From the NCBI GenBank assembly GCA_947683625.1, contig CANTUR010000664.1:62001-126000 (forward strand): a DNA stretch of 64,000 nucleotides. Reading direction: 5' to 3'. The notes under the pieces were generated by a model that ran no database searches, was not told the DNA's origin, and saw only the letters and a program-made list of their open reading frames with translations. Shown here piece by piece: positions 36,193-47,540 of this stretch. The position numbers were made by a program, and so were the translations under genes. Within the stretch, counting starts at the first letter, position 1, and each line of letters begins with the position of its first letter. Source of the stretch: Mallotus nudiflorus (taxonomy: Eukaryota > Streptophyta > Magnoliopsida > Malpighiales > Euphorbiaceae).

Positions 36193-38453
36193 TTTTTTAT
36201 TATTTTATTAATATTTTCTAATTTTCAAAAATTAATTAATTAAATTATGAAATTGTGTTTTATAGTAATTATAGGTGTTGAAATGAATTATAGAAATTTA
36301 TTTGGAATTTTTGTGAATTTTTATGTATTTATTTTGAACTTATTTAGTTTATGTAATTTTGAAAAAATAGGGTTAATTGTGTGTTTAATTGAAAAAAATT
36401 GGTTAATTAAGTATATTTATTGATATTATTGAAATATATGTTGAGAAAATTAATTTTGAGTAATTATATTATTTTTGGTGAATTTTTTGATTTATTTTAG
36501 TAAATTTGCATATATAGGGGTATTTTGGTAATTTTACACTAAATTGACTAAAAATGTAATTAAATTGGCTTTAATAGCTATTTAGGGTACAAAAATTATT
36601 TCTACAAATTATTTAGTATTTTTAACTAATTAAAACTATTTTTCATAAATTATTTTCAATTATATATATAATATACGATTTTTCTAATAAAATGAGTTTT
36701 TATCGGGTTGTAATGTGTTTTAGGGTTAATTACGTAATTTCTACTTATTAAATGTATTTTTATTATATAAGGGTATTTTTGGTATTTTTTGATTACTCTG
36801 TGAATTATGGACCTCGGTCGGTGATTTGTAGTTTGGAGTCCGACCGAGGAATTTTAGTTGTGATTTCTGTGTATTTTCGAAGTGTATTTCTTTGCAGGGT
36901 CGGCTTTACTCTTTGAGTAGAGAGATGTCCATTTTACAAGGGAGGTTCTACCGAATTTTTGATAGAATTCTCGTAAAACGTGATATCCGGTTGAATTTTG
37001 ATTTAATTCTGTGTCTAGTATTCTAGATCGAGTCTTTATAACTTCTGTTAGATTTATTCTGATTTCTATCATTATTTGTTTGTTTAGTTACGCCGAGACC
37101 GAGGCCTAGTGGACCAGGCCCATCGGACCCATCTCGAGGAGCGCAATAATAGTAAGTTGCTATTTTATATATATATGCTCTAGGGTGCATGATTTTAGAA
37201 ATATATGTTTATTTTGATTAAATATGCATAATGGTTTAATTAGTACTTAAGTTTAATTTTAGTTTACTTTTGGTATATTTTCAAATTATATGCATGTTTT
37301 ATTAATAAATTATTCTTAAAATGTTTTTAAGTTTATTTCTAGTTTATTTTACAATTATATCGGATTTATTTGAAGTATATATACTCAAAATATATCTGGT
37401 TTACTTTTGGTATATATCTAGTATATATATGGTTTATGTTGTTGTTTATTTTAAGTACATGCATCATTTATTTATGAATGTATGTTTTATATTTAATAAT
37501 GAAGGATATCAATAGAACGTGTTACCTAGTGGGTGACACTAGGACCGAGTACGTACCGGTACGCTGATAGCGTTTAGGCTATATTACTAACTATTTGTGG
37601 ATATTGATTGGATTTGATTATTTAATGTGTGAGTTATGATTTGGGAGTGTGATTGTTGCAGCTCAGTTAACCAAGTGTCTCGGGGCCAATCATACTGACA
37701 GTCAGACTGCTGGAGCTCGGTTGACTTAGTGTCTCGGGACCAGTCTACTGTCCAAATGGAATAAGTGAATATAATTGGAATAAGTGAGCCTATATGGCTA
37801 GAGTGTTGTCTAACACTGTTTTGAGGTTGCGATTTTCTAGGGTTCTATTTGATCCTTCATAAGCAATGATTTTCAGTAAAAATATATAAAAATGATTTTA
37901 TTGCATCTGTGTGTATTTGCTTGTATACTTACGTATTATATATACTTTTGACTGTGTGCATTGTCATTTAGTATGCATTTATATATATGATAGTAATTCA
38001 CTTTGTGAGGTCTGACTCCCCTCCGTTGTCTATTTTTCAGGAGAGTCATCGTCTTCAGACCTCAATAGCAGACCCGTATGTTGGATTTCTTCTGCCCCGG
38101 CTTTATTATGTAAACTGCTTACCTGAGTTTTATTTTTATGATCTAGACACTGCAGTAGTTGTAAAAATTGAAGAAGATTGTTGAATTATATTTATATGAG
38201 TTATGTACTTTAAATATTTGAACTGGATTTGTATTAAAAGTTTATTTATATATATGAGATGAGTTATTGATTTAAATCTTGTGGTGGATTATTATTTAAT
38301 TATTTATGATTTTATTTCCCCTGCACAATATTTTAATTATGTTATTATAATTATTGCATGTTTTATTTTACTTTAAGGCTTGCTACGGGTTCCAGATTTG
38401 AAAGAATTCCCGTTCCCTAGTGCCGGTCATGGCCCCTGTTTTGGGTCGTGACA
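36193..38453 (+). repeat. 5' LTR of the Tekay-type element, lacking its first ~992 bp
   Basis: It aligns base for base from TTTTTTATTATTTTATTAAT at 36,193 (= 44,441 in the 3' LTR) to GGTCGTGACA at 38,453, with an estimated identity above 90% by eye. The promoter-bearing first kilobase is absent, so this copy could not have started a transcript. Confidence 0.9.
37647..37746 (+). other. Tandem hairpin pair in the 5' LTR
   Basis: Two units share a loop close to GGAGCTCGGTTGAC..AGTG, TCTCGGGGCC. Unit 1 stem is GTGTGATTG (37,647-37,655) with CAATCATAC (37,687-37,695), one G-U pair. Unit 2 stem is AGACTG with CAGTCT just beyond the loop (about 37,703-37,746). The 3' LTR has perfect stems. Confidence 0.7.
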
Positions 38454-38457
38454 AAGT

Positions 38458-38468
38458 TGGTATCAAAG
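38458..38468 (+). promoter_or_regulatory. Primer-binding site of the Tekay-type element
   Basis: TGGTATCAAAG, four bases after the LTR end, matches TGGTATCAGAG (initiator tRNA-Met) with one substitution. Confidence 0.85.
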
Positions 38469-38650
38469 TAGAGTTCTGTGTTGGGGCTTAGTTATACGAG
38501 TCGTGGCCCTAGTTTTCAAAGTTGTGTTTTCTGTTAAACTATTACAGTGAATTAGGTTCGAGTATGTCTTGATAAGTATTCCTTGCTTTAGTTTTCTGCG
38601 TTATTCTTTCGTTATCGATTTTGTCTGAATCGCTCTATTGTCTTTTCAGA

Positions 38651-39772
38651 ATGAGGAGGTGAGCGCGTGTCACTCCACCAGTCATTGAGGCAGAGGATGA
38701 CGAGTCTTTTTAAGATAAGGTTTTACCTCCTGAGCCGCCAGTCAGACGCAGAGGTCGTGGCAGGGGTAGACCTCGAGGAGCGACAGGTCACCGTAGGCAG
38801 AGAGAGATACAGGACGAGGAGCCTATTGAGCCTGAGTTTGAGGATCCTATACCTCCAGTTGTTCAGCCTGCCTATCAGCAGGGTATGTCTGACCCTGAGG
38901 CAGCCTTGTTTTATGCCAGAGTTGGCAGGATTGCGTTCGATGGGACTTCCGATCCGTTAGACTTTCTGCACGCGATTGAGACTCGGACTTAGACTACTCA
39001 CACCGAGTATCAGTGGATTATGATCATCGAGTTGTCTGTTGAAGGACCAGCCTTAGACTAGTTTATTCAGATGATCCAGCCCTATATGATGATGATGACC
39101 TGGGCTCAGTTTCGAGAGCGATTTATGAGGAGATTCTGCCCAGAGCCTCTCTGTATGAGTTATCATCTCTGATTGACCAGCATTTCTCACGGTGATTGAT
39201 CTGTGGAGGAGTACACCCGAGAGTTTCTCCGGTTGGGTAGATATGCAGAGGATCTGATGCGAGATCAGTTTTTTACAGTCACTACCTATGTCACTGGATT
39301 GGGTTCTGTATTTACTGGTATGCCTACAGCAGGCCTTACTCTGGAATCTGTGATTTAGTTGGCCAAGGAGATTGAGCTGAGGCTAATTAGGCAGGAAACG
39401 ATGCCTGATTATTACCAGCTGGGAGTTCAGTCGAGTGGATTGCAGACTACTCCATATCTGAGTTTTCATGTTGGTTCGAGTAGTCAGCAGAGAGGTCCGA
39501 CTCAGCAGAGTCAGAGGTAATAGCAGCAAGTGCATCAAAACAGTAGACATGGTCATGGAGGTCAGCGTAGACCATTCAGATTTGGGTTAGGTGCTTCAAG
39601 CAACAGCAGTAGTCGTAGTTCTGAATCAGCTACCAGTGTATGCCAGACCTGCGATAGAGTCCATCAGGAACCATATTACCTGACACCATTGACATGCTTC
39701 AAATGCGGGCAGACAGGACATTATGCCAGATCATGTCCTTATTCTGGGTATCAACAGCCACAGATTCCATGA
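38651..39772 (+). pseudogene. Tekay-type gag
   Basis: ATG is at 38,651 with a stop three codons later (TGA, probably from CGA or TGG). The frame continues with an acidic/basic N-terminus (RRRGRGRGRPRG), the capsid (FDGTSDPLDFLHAIE, then WAQFRERFMRRFCPEPL, EEYTREFLRLGRYAEDL) and a Ser/Gln-rich linker. A CCHC knuckle CFKCGQTGHYARSC lies at about 39,697-39,738, and the frame stops at 39,770. The order and spacing are typical of chromovirus gag, which coats element RNA. At least nine stops are present. Confidence 0.9.
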
Positions 39773-40352
39773 TTTCCACAGCAGTCAATTGCTAGTGCTG
39801 CACCCGTACCATTTCAGTTGCCTCCAGCCCAGCATCATAGTTCCACTCAACTTGTTCCATGGCAGGGTCATGGTACAGGTGCTAGAGGAGGTGCCACAGG
39901 TGTTAGCCAGGCTTCTACCAGCCAGTAGGGAGGTCGAGGATAGGCCAGAGTCTTCCACCTTACTCAACAGGATGCTTAGGCATCTAATGCAGTCGTGGCA
40001 AGTATTATTTCTGTCTGTTACCTGGATGCATGGGTTCTGTTTGATCTGGGTGCCACGCATTCATTTATTTCTTCCATTTTTGCTTCCAAGTCTTATTGGC
40101 AAGCTTCGAGGATGACTTTTCCTTTATCTGTTGCCACTCCTCTGAGCGATTCCTTGGACACCGATATTGTTCTTTCTGGTTGTCTAGTTCTTGTGGGAGG
40201 TAGAGAATTGTCTGTTGATTTGATCCTGTTGGATGTGATGGAATTTGATGTTATTTTACGTATGGACTAGTTATCTCAGCACTATGTCATGGTAGATTGT
40301 TGGAATAAAGAGGTGACTTTTTAGAATTCCTGATGATGAAGAATTTAAGTTT
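39773..40352 (+). pseudogene. Tekay-type protease
   Basis: The catalytic triad region reads VLFDLGATHSFIS (about 40,028-40,066). The normal DSGATHSFIS has lost its Ser to Leu. The frame then runs through TPLSDSLDTDIVLSGC and LILLDVMEFDVILRMD to a TAG at 40,268-40,270 replacing the Trp of MDWL. One extra T near 40,320 shifts the frame before pol resumes at 40,353. 39,773-39,994 is a Gln/Pro-rich linker with several stops. Confidence 0.85.
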
Positions 40353-41830
40353 ATGGGTGATAGGAGTTCAGCACCTCAGAATCTAATTTCTGCTATTACG
40401 GCTAAGAAGCTGTTGAGGAAAGGATGTCAGGAATATTTGGCATTAGTCAGGGATACTTCGGTGGAGAAGTTGTCACTCACAGATGTTCTTGTTGCCTGTG
40501 AGTTTCCTGATGTTTTTCTTGAGGAGTTGCCAGGTTTACCACCTCATAGAGAGATTGAGTTCTGTATAGATATGGTTCTAGGTACTACTCCTATATCTAT
40601 GCCACCCTACAGAATGGCTCTTACAGAGTTGAAAGAGTTGAAGAAGTAGTTGCAAGAGTTATTGGATAAGGGTTTTATTAGACCCAGTGTTTCTCCTTGG
40701 GGTGCACCAATCCTATTTGTGAAGAAGAAGGATGGTACCCTGAGACTGTGCATTAACTATAGAGAGCTGAACAAGGTGACAGTGAAGAACAAGTATCCTC
40801 TCCCGAGGATAGATGACTTGTTTGATCAGCTACAAGGTGCACAGTTCTTTTCCAAGATTGATCTGAGGTTAGGTTATCATCAGCTGCGGATTTGTGAAGC
40901 CGATGTTCCTAAAACGTCATTCTACACTCGATATGGCCATTATGAGTTTCTGGTGATGTCTTTTGGTTTGACTAATGCACCAGCAGCTTTTATGGACCTG
41001 ATGAACAGGGTATTCAGACCATATGTGGATCAGTTTGTGGTAGTCTTCATTAATGATATACTGGTTTATTCGAGGAGTATGGAGAAGCATGTATATCACT
41101 TGAGGACTATACTCCAGACACTGAGAGATCACCAGCTTTATGCTAAATTCTCGAAGTGTGATTTCTGGATGGAGAGTGTTTCTTTTCTTGGACACGTGGT
41201 GTCTAAAGAAGGTATCCAAGTTGATCCACAGAAGATTGAGGCAGTGTTTGAGTGGCCTAGACCGACTTCTGTTACTGAGATTCGGAGTTTTCTGGGTTTA
41301 GCTAGGTATTATAGGCGATTTGTGCAGGATTTTTCTAGAATTGTAGCCCCTATGACTTGCTTGACTCAGAAGAATGTAAGATTCGAGTGGTCAGAAGCTT
41401 GTGAGAATAGCTTCTAGTTGTTGAAGGAGAAATTGATCACAGCCCCAGTGTTAGCTTTGCCTAATAGTGTGGACAAGTTTATAGTTTATTATGATGCCTC
41501 TAGAGTTGGCCTTGGTTGTGTGTTGATGCAGAATGGTAGGGTGATAGCTTATGCTTTAAGGCAGTTGAAGAAGTATGAGCAGAACTATCCTACACATGAC
41601 CTTGAAATGGCTGCAGTGATCTTTACTCTCAAGATTTGGAGACATTATTTGTATGGGGTGACTTGTGAGATTTTTACTGATCACAAGAGCCTTAAGTACA
41701 TTTTCCAGCAGAGAGATCTGAATCTAAGGTAGAGGAGATGGTTAGAATTGTTGAAGGATTACGATTATGAGATTTTATACCATCCGGGCAAGGCTAATGT
41801 GGTAGCAGATGCCTTGAGTAGAAAGTCCTC
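40353..41830 (+). pseudogene. Tekay-type reverse transcriptase and RNase H
   Basis: One frame runs through TAG stops at 40,647, 41,415 and 41,730. RT shows LPGLPPHREIEFCID, PIRP-like IRPSVSPWGAPILFVKKKDG, PLPRIDDLFDQL, FSKIDLRLGYHQLR, then the catalytic box VVFINDILVYS, where the first Asp of FIDD is Asn. RNase H follows (41,418-41,830): YYDASRVGLGCVLMQ, AYALRQLKKYEQNYPTHDLE, KIWRHYLYG, FTDHKSLKY, and HPGKANVVADALSRK, with its Asp/Glu residues present. Every stop is a single transition from Gln CAG or Trp TGG. Confidence 0.95.
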
Positions 41831-43437
41831 AGGTAGTCTTGCTCACATCAATGTTGAGAGGATAATGTTGATACAGGAGTTGCATTTATTGGTGGATCAA
41901 GGTCTGATGATGAAAATCAGTAGGTCAGGTGGACTGCTAGCTCAATTTAAGGTGCGATCTGTACTGAGGGATAGGATTAAAGCAGCTCAGAGCCGAGATC
42001 CTATTCTAGAAGAGCTTGCAGAGAATGTTCGAGCAGGGAAGTTCACTGATTTCACACTCGATGATGATGGTGTGTTGTGGATCAGTGGTAGATTATGTGT
42101 TCCTAATGTGGATAATTTGAGAGAAGAAATCCTAGAGGAGGCACATTCTACAGCCTATAGCATACATCTGGGTGTCACTAAGATGTACCACAGTAATAGA
42201 GATTTATACTGGTGGGACGGATTAAAGAAGGATGTCGTTGATTATGTTGCTAAGTGCCTGACGTGTCAGCAAGTGAAAGTGGAACATCAGAAGCCTTCTA
42301 GGAAGCTTCAGCCTCTTCCTATTCCCGAGTGGAAGTGGGAAAGGATAGCTATGGATTTTATGGTTGGTTTACCTCATTCTAAGGATGGATATGATTCCAT
42401 CTAGGTGATTGTAGACAGGTTGATGAAGTTTGCACATTTCATGCCTGTGAAAGCCACTTATTTTGTGGCTAGATTGGAGAAGCTATATCTGAAGCATATT
42501 GTGTGCCTTTATGGAGTACCTGTGTCCATTGTGTCAGATAGAGGTTCAGTATTTACCTCTCATTTTTTGCAGAAGTTGCAGGAAGCAATAGGCACTAGAT
42601 TGGATTTCAGTACTGCTTTTCATCCTCAGACAGATAGTCAGTCTGAGAGGATGATCCAGACACTGGAAGATATGTTGAGGATGTGTGTCTTGGATTTAGG
42701 AGGTAGCTAGGATGATCATTTGCCTCTTATAGAGTTTGCATATAATAACAGCTACCATAGCAGTATTGGCATAGCACTATATGAGGTGTTGTATGGAAGG
42801 AAGTGTAGATCCCCTCTGAGTTGGGATGAGATTGGGGAAAAAGCTTTGACTGGACCTGAGATGGTTCAGGATGCTACAGAGAAAGTCACCGTGATTAAGC
42901 ATAGATTAGAGACCGTAGTTAGCAGACAGAAGAGCTATGCGGATCCTAGGCACAGAGATGTGGAGTTTCAGGTTGGAGACTATGTTTTTCTAAAGGTATC
43001 TCCGATAAAGGGTGTGATGAGATTTGGCAGGAAGGGTAAGTTGGCACCGAGATATATTGGACCATTCGAGATTTTGGAAAGAGTTGGCACTATTGCATAT
43101 CGATTGGCTTTCCCCCCGAGTATGTCATAGGTGCATCCGGTATTTCATATCTCGATGCTGAGGAAATATATCTCAGGCCCTTCACACATGTTGCAGCCTG
43201 ACAGTGTAGAAGTGAGTGAAGATTTGACGTTTGTGGAAGAACCTGTGGCGATCATTGATTATTAAGTTCGATAGTTGCGGTCGAAGCAAATTTCAATGGT
43301 CAAGGTTCTATGGTGTAGCAACAGAGTTGAGGAGCATACATAGGAGACTGAAGCTGAGATGCGAGCTTCTTACCCGTATCTCTTCCCTTCTTGATCTTGT
43401 AATTTTATTTCTGGAATTCGGGGACGAATTCTTATAA
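41831..43437 (+). pseudogene. Tekay-type integrase with chromodomain-like tail
   Basis: The frame of RT continues through TAG stops at 42,402, 42,708 and 43,128. The zinc finger (about 42,143-42,275) ends KCLTCQQVK. The DDE core has Asp in ERIAMDFMVGLP (about 42,345), Asp in SIVSDRGSVF (about 42,527) and Glu in SQSERMIQTLEDML (about 42,637), all intact. The GKLAPRYIGPFEIL / AYRLAFPPS barrel follows, then VHPVFHISMLRKY. The last part (43,210-43,390), in the same frame with two more stops, gives DLTFVEEPVAI, SMVKVLW and YPYLFPS, a Tekay-type chromodomain, thought to steer integration to heterochromatin. Loss is by point mutation only. Confidence 0.9.
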
Positions 43438-43448
43438 GGGGGGAAGAC
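43436..43448 (+). promoter_or_regulatory. Polypurine tract of the Tekay-type element
   Basis: AAGGGGGGAAGAC lies directly before the TG of the 3' LTR and serves as the plus-strand primer. Confidence 0.85.
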
Positions 43449-43933
43449 TGTAATATCCTGAGTTTTTAAACATTTTTAAACTGCATCGGGATATGCAATG
43501 TTAATAATTTTTGTTCATATTTATGACATTTTTATGAGTTTGATATTTATTTAAAGCTTATTTTAATTATTTTATGTTATTTTAAGTACTTTACGTAAAA
43601 TTTTCCCAGGAATTGTATTTTCGAGGAAATTGACACGTAAATAATTTAATATTAATTATTTTAAATAGATTTACGCATTTGCATGAGTTCATGCATTATT
43701 TTAATTGTAGTGTTAAAATACATACATATACATGCATAAATATACATATATTTTATAATTTTAGGGTTTAGTAATTATTTTAATCATGTATATACATATA
43801 TATATTATATAGTTTCCATTTTAATTAACATGTATATATGTATATATATTTGTATATGTTTGTTAAAATTGTGGTGTAGGATTTTCCCAAAATATAATAT
43901 TGATAAATTTCAATAATAAAATATTAAAGTTAT

Positions 43934-43953
43934 TATATATATATATATATATA
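43934..43953 (+). promoter_or_regulatory. TATA box of the Tekay-type 3' LTR
   Basis: A TATATATATATATATATAC run is followed by ACAAAAAACACAAAAAAATTTCC and a CT-rich tract, resembling a plant TATA box and start site. A comparable TA run precedes the GC-richer segment in the minus-strand copies at 18,740 and 59,840. Confidence 0.5.
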
Positions 43954-45905
43954 CAAAAAACACAAAAAAATTTCCTATTTCCATTCTTCTTCCCCGACAT
44001 CACCCCTCCCTTCACCCTCACCATCTGTTTCTTCTTCGATCAGAGCACCTCCAGCCTTCCACCATCGACCACCTCCTCGCCAGCAAGCTTCGTCGCCCTT
44101 TTCGTCTTCTCCGGCGCCGGCCAAGGCAACCACCACCATTTTTGGCTAAAAATCAAGCTTTCCACTGTTCTTCCACCTCCGACCATCATTCCTTGTGATT
44201 CCAGTGTCCTTGAGCTCCTCAAGCTCCGGTGAACTCAACCCAAGCTTCGGCTTGAGCTCTAACTTCTTCATTTTTGCCGTTTTTCAATTTTTCCAATTCA
44301 GCCATTATGAATTTTTCAATTTTTTTGAGCTTTTCCCTTATGATTCATAAAAAGTGCCTTAACAAATATTTCTCCCCTTAGCCCAATCTACCTATGTGAA
44401 TTTTTGTAGAATTTTTACAATTTATTTTGATTTTTGGGTATTTTTTATTATTTTATTAATATTTTCTAATTTTCAAAAATTAATTAATTAAATTATGAAA
44501 TTGTGTTTTATAGTAATTATAGGTGTTGAAATGAATTATAGAAATTTATTTGGAATTTTTGTGAATTTTTATGTATTTATTTTGAATTTATTTAGTTTAT
44601 GTAATTTTGAAAAAATAGGGTTAATTGTGTGTTTAATTGAAAAAAAATGGTTAATTAAGTATATTTATTGATATTATTGAAATATATGTTGAGAAAATTA
44701 ATTTTTAGTAATTATATTATTTTTGGTGAATTTTTTGATTTATTTTAGTAAATTTGCATATATAGGGGTATTTTGGTAATTTTACACTAAATTGACTAAA
44801 AATGTAATTAAATTAGTTTTAATAGCTATTTAGGGTATAAAAATGATTTCTACAAATTATTTATTATTTTTAACTAATTAAAATTATTTTTTGTAAATTA
44901 TTTTCAATTATATATATAATATACGATTTTTCTAATAAAATAAGTTTTTATCGGGTTGTAATGTGTTTTAGGGTTAATTATGTAATTTCTACTTATTAAA
45001 TGTATTTTTATTATATAAGGGTATTTTTGGTATTTTGTGATTACTCTGTGAATTGTGGACCTTAGTCGGTGATTTGTAGTTTGGAGTCCGACCGAGGAAT
45101 TTTAGTTATGAATTCTGTGTATTTTCGAGGTGTATTTCTTTGTAGGGCCTGCTCTACTCTTTGAGTAGAGAGATGTCCGTTTTACAGGGGAGGTTCTGCC
45201 AGATTTTTGATAGAATTCTCGTAAAACGTGATGTCCGGTTGAATTCTGATTTAATTCTGTGTCTAGTATTCTAGATCGAGTCGTTAGAACTTCTGTTAGA
45301 TTTATTCTGATTTCTATCATTATTTGTTTGTTTAGTTGCGCCGAGACCGAGGCCTAGTGGACCAGGCCCATCGGACCCATCTCGAGGAGCGCAATAATAG
45401 TGAGTTGCTATTTTATATATATATGCTCTAGGGTGCATGATTTTAGAAATATATGTTTATTTTGATTAAATATGCATAATGGTTTAATTAGTACTTAAGT
45501 TTAATTTTAGTTTACTTTTGGTATATTTTTGGTATATTTTCAAATTATATGCATATTTTATTAATAAATTATTCTTAAAATGTTTTTAAGTTTATTTCTA
45601 ATTTATTTTATAGTTATATCGGGTTTATTTGAAGTATATATACTCAAAATATACCTGGTTTACTTTTGGTATATTTCTAGTATATATATGGTTTATGTTG
45701 CTGTTTATTTCAATTACATGCATCATTTATTTATGAATGTATGTTTTATATTTAATAATGAAGGATATCAATAGAATGTGCTACATAGTGGGCGACACTA
45801 GGACCGAGTACGTACCGATACGCTGATAGCATTTAGGCTATATTACTAACCATTTGTGGATATTGATTGGATTTGATTATTTAATGTGTGAGTTACAATT
45901 TGGGA

Positions 45906-46005
45906 GTGTGATTGCTGGAGCTCGGTTGACCAAGTGTCTCGGGGCCAATCACACTGACAGTCAGACTACTGGAGCTCGGTTGACTTAGTGTCTCGGGGCC
46001 AGTCT
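45906..46005 (+). other. Tandem hairpin pair in the 3' LTR
   Basis: Unit 1: perfect stem GTGTGATTG (45,906-45,914) / CAATCACAC (45,946-45,954), 31-base loop. Unit 2: stem AGACT (45,963-45,967) / AGTCT (46,001-46,005), 33-base loop. The loops are nearly identical (GGAGCTCGGTTGAC, AGTGTCTCGGGGCC) while the stems differ, so stem pairing is kept although the stem sequence is not. Confidence 0.75.
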
Positions 46006-46713
46006 ATTGTCCAAATGGAATAAGTGAATATAATTGGAATAAGTGAGCCTATATGGCTAGAGTGTTGTCTAACACTGTTTTGAGGTTGTGATTTTCTAGG
46101 ATTCTATTTGATCCTTTATAAGCAGTGATTTTCTAGTAAAAATATATAAAAATGATTTTATTGCATCTGTGTGTATTTGTTTGTATACTTACGTATTATA
46201 TATACTTTTGACTGTGTGCATTGTCATTTAGTATGCATTTATATATATTATAGTAATTCACTCAGTGAGGTCTGACTCCCCTCCGTTATCTATTTATTAG
46301 GAGAGTCATCGTCTTCAGACCTCAGTAGCAGACCCGTGCGCTGGATTTCTTCTGCTTCGACTTTATTATGTAAACTGCTTACCTGAGTTTTATTTTTATG
46401 ATCTAGACACTGCACTAGTTGTAAAAATTGAAGAAGATTGTTGTATTATATTTGTATGAGTTATGTACTTTAAATATTTGAACTGGATTTGTATTAAAAG
46501 TTTATTTATATATATGAGATGAGTTATTGATTTAAATCTTGTGGTGGATTATTATGTAATTATTTATGATTTTATTTCCGCTGCACAATATTTTAATTAT
46601 GTTATTATAATTATTGCATGTTTTATTTTACTTTAAGGCTTGCTACGGGTTCCGGATTCGAAAGAATTCTCGTTCCCTAGCACCGGTCATGGCCCCTATT
46701 TTGGGTCGTGACA

Positions 46714-47473
46714 CTGGCCATGTTGCTGCCGTTGCTACTTCTGTCACTTCTGGCTAGAAAAAGAGGAGAAGGGAAGGAGTTGATGGCAAGGTTCAGGGTT
46801 GGCAAAAGGTGGCTCGGTGGTTTGTGCAGGAGCTGGGAATTTCTGCAGAAAGAAAATAAGAAAGAACAGGAGGAAGAAGACAATATCGCACAAGAATAAG
46901 AGGAAAAAAGGAGTTGACCAGCAAAAATGACATTCCTGCCCCTTAATGCATATATATATATAGTTTTTAATATAATATATATATATTATATTAAAAACTT
47001 AAACCCATACATGTAAATATACATATATACATGTTATAATATCACTTTAACTTTAGTTTAATTTGTTCTCCCCCACTCATTTTATACATATATATATATA
47101 GGTACACACACATGCACAATAATATACACAATATAAAATTAACAACAATTAAAATTAATACTATTAATAAAATAATGTTCATAATAATATTAAATAATAA
47201 AATAATACTAATGATAATGATTTAATAATAAAATAAATAATGTAGGTTGATAAAAATAATCATGTAGATAAATTAATATTATTAAAATATTACCATCCGA
47301 AATAATAAATTTTAAAATTTTAAAATAAAATTTTTACGTTGAAAATATTATTAAACATAAAATAATAATTATTAATCATAAAATAGCAAAATAAATAAAT
47401 TTAACTTTTAAATTTTATTAGCATTGCATATCTCATTACTTAATAAAATAATTTAAAAATCAGGGTTATTATA
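46714..47473 (-). repeat. Minus-strand Tekay-type LTR, right part (5' end)
   Basis: On the minus strand it begins TATAATAACCCTGATTTT at 47,473, like the solo LTR start at 19,238. It contains the TA-rich promoter zone (46,950-47,100) and the GC-richer segment (46,720-46,900). It stops at 46,713, where the plus-strand element ends. With 33,548-36,192 it makes one LTR of about 3.4 kb, some 0.3-0.5 kb short. Flanks AGTTC and GAAAC do not form a target-site duplication. Confidence 0.75.
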
Positions 47474-47540
47474 GAAACTAAGCAAAATTCCCTCATCTTC
47501 TCAAATTCCTCCTTCTAAGAATGATAAACCTAAGAGGACT

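Larger units (their letters stand above)
36193..46713 (+). mobile_element. Tekay/Del-type Ty3/gypsy chromovirus, nearly complete
   Basis: It consists of 5' LTR (truncated, 36,193-38,453), iMet PBS, gag with CCHC knuckle, protease, RT, RNase H, integrase with C-terminal chromodomain, polypurine tract and full 3' LTR (43,449-46,713). Lineage follows from the LTR length (3.3 kb), the pol sequence type and the chromodomain-like tail. It sits inside the minus-strand LTR of the same family. The first ~992 bp of the 5' LTR are missing, and no target-site duplication can be seen on the left for that reason. Confidence 0.9.
43449..46713 (+). repeat. 3' LTR of the Tekay-type element (3,265 bp, full length)
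   Basis: It runs from TGTAATATCCTGAG to GGGTCGTGACA. It is the reference copy for the five LTRs of this family in the window. The promoter is in the first 500 bp. A C/T-rich exon-like segment with open frames follows (43,980-44,230). The tandem hairpins are at 45,906-46,005. The right flank (CTGGC) has no matching left flank because of the 5' deletion. Frames at 45,102-45,320 and 45,580-45,774 recur in the 5' LTR and are shadows. Confidence 0.9.

Noticed and set aside
37321..37515. 64-codon frame with hydrophobic segments, recurring at 45,580-45,774 and 58,033-58,227
   Set aside because: The frame recurs because the LTRs are homologous. It is AT-rich, starts and ends in LTR sequence, and shows no coding-type substitution pattern by eye.
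36193..46713. Centromeric (CRM) or pararetrovirus identity for the plus-strand gypsy element
   Set aside because: The pol sequence type and 3.3-kb LTRs fit Tekay/Del, not CRM. Presence of integrase and LTRs and absence of movement or coat domains exclude a caulimovirid.
33543..47478. Target-site duplication for the minus-strand Tekay-type LTR
   Set aside because: The five-base flanks AGTTC and GAAAC do not match, so I did not claim one; the insertion is inferred from the rejoined LTR and env-like ORF only.
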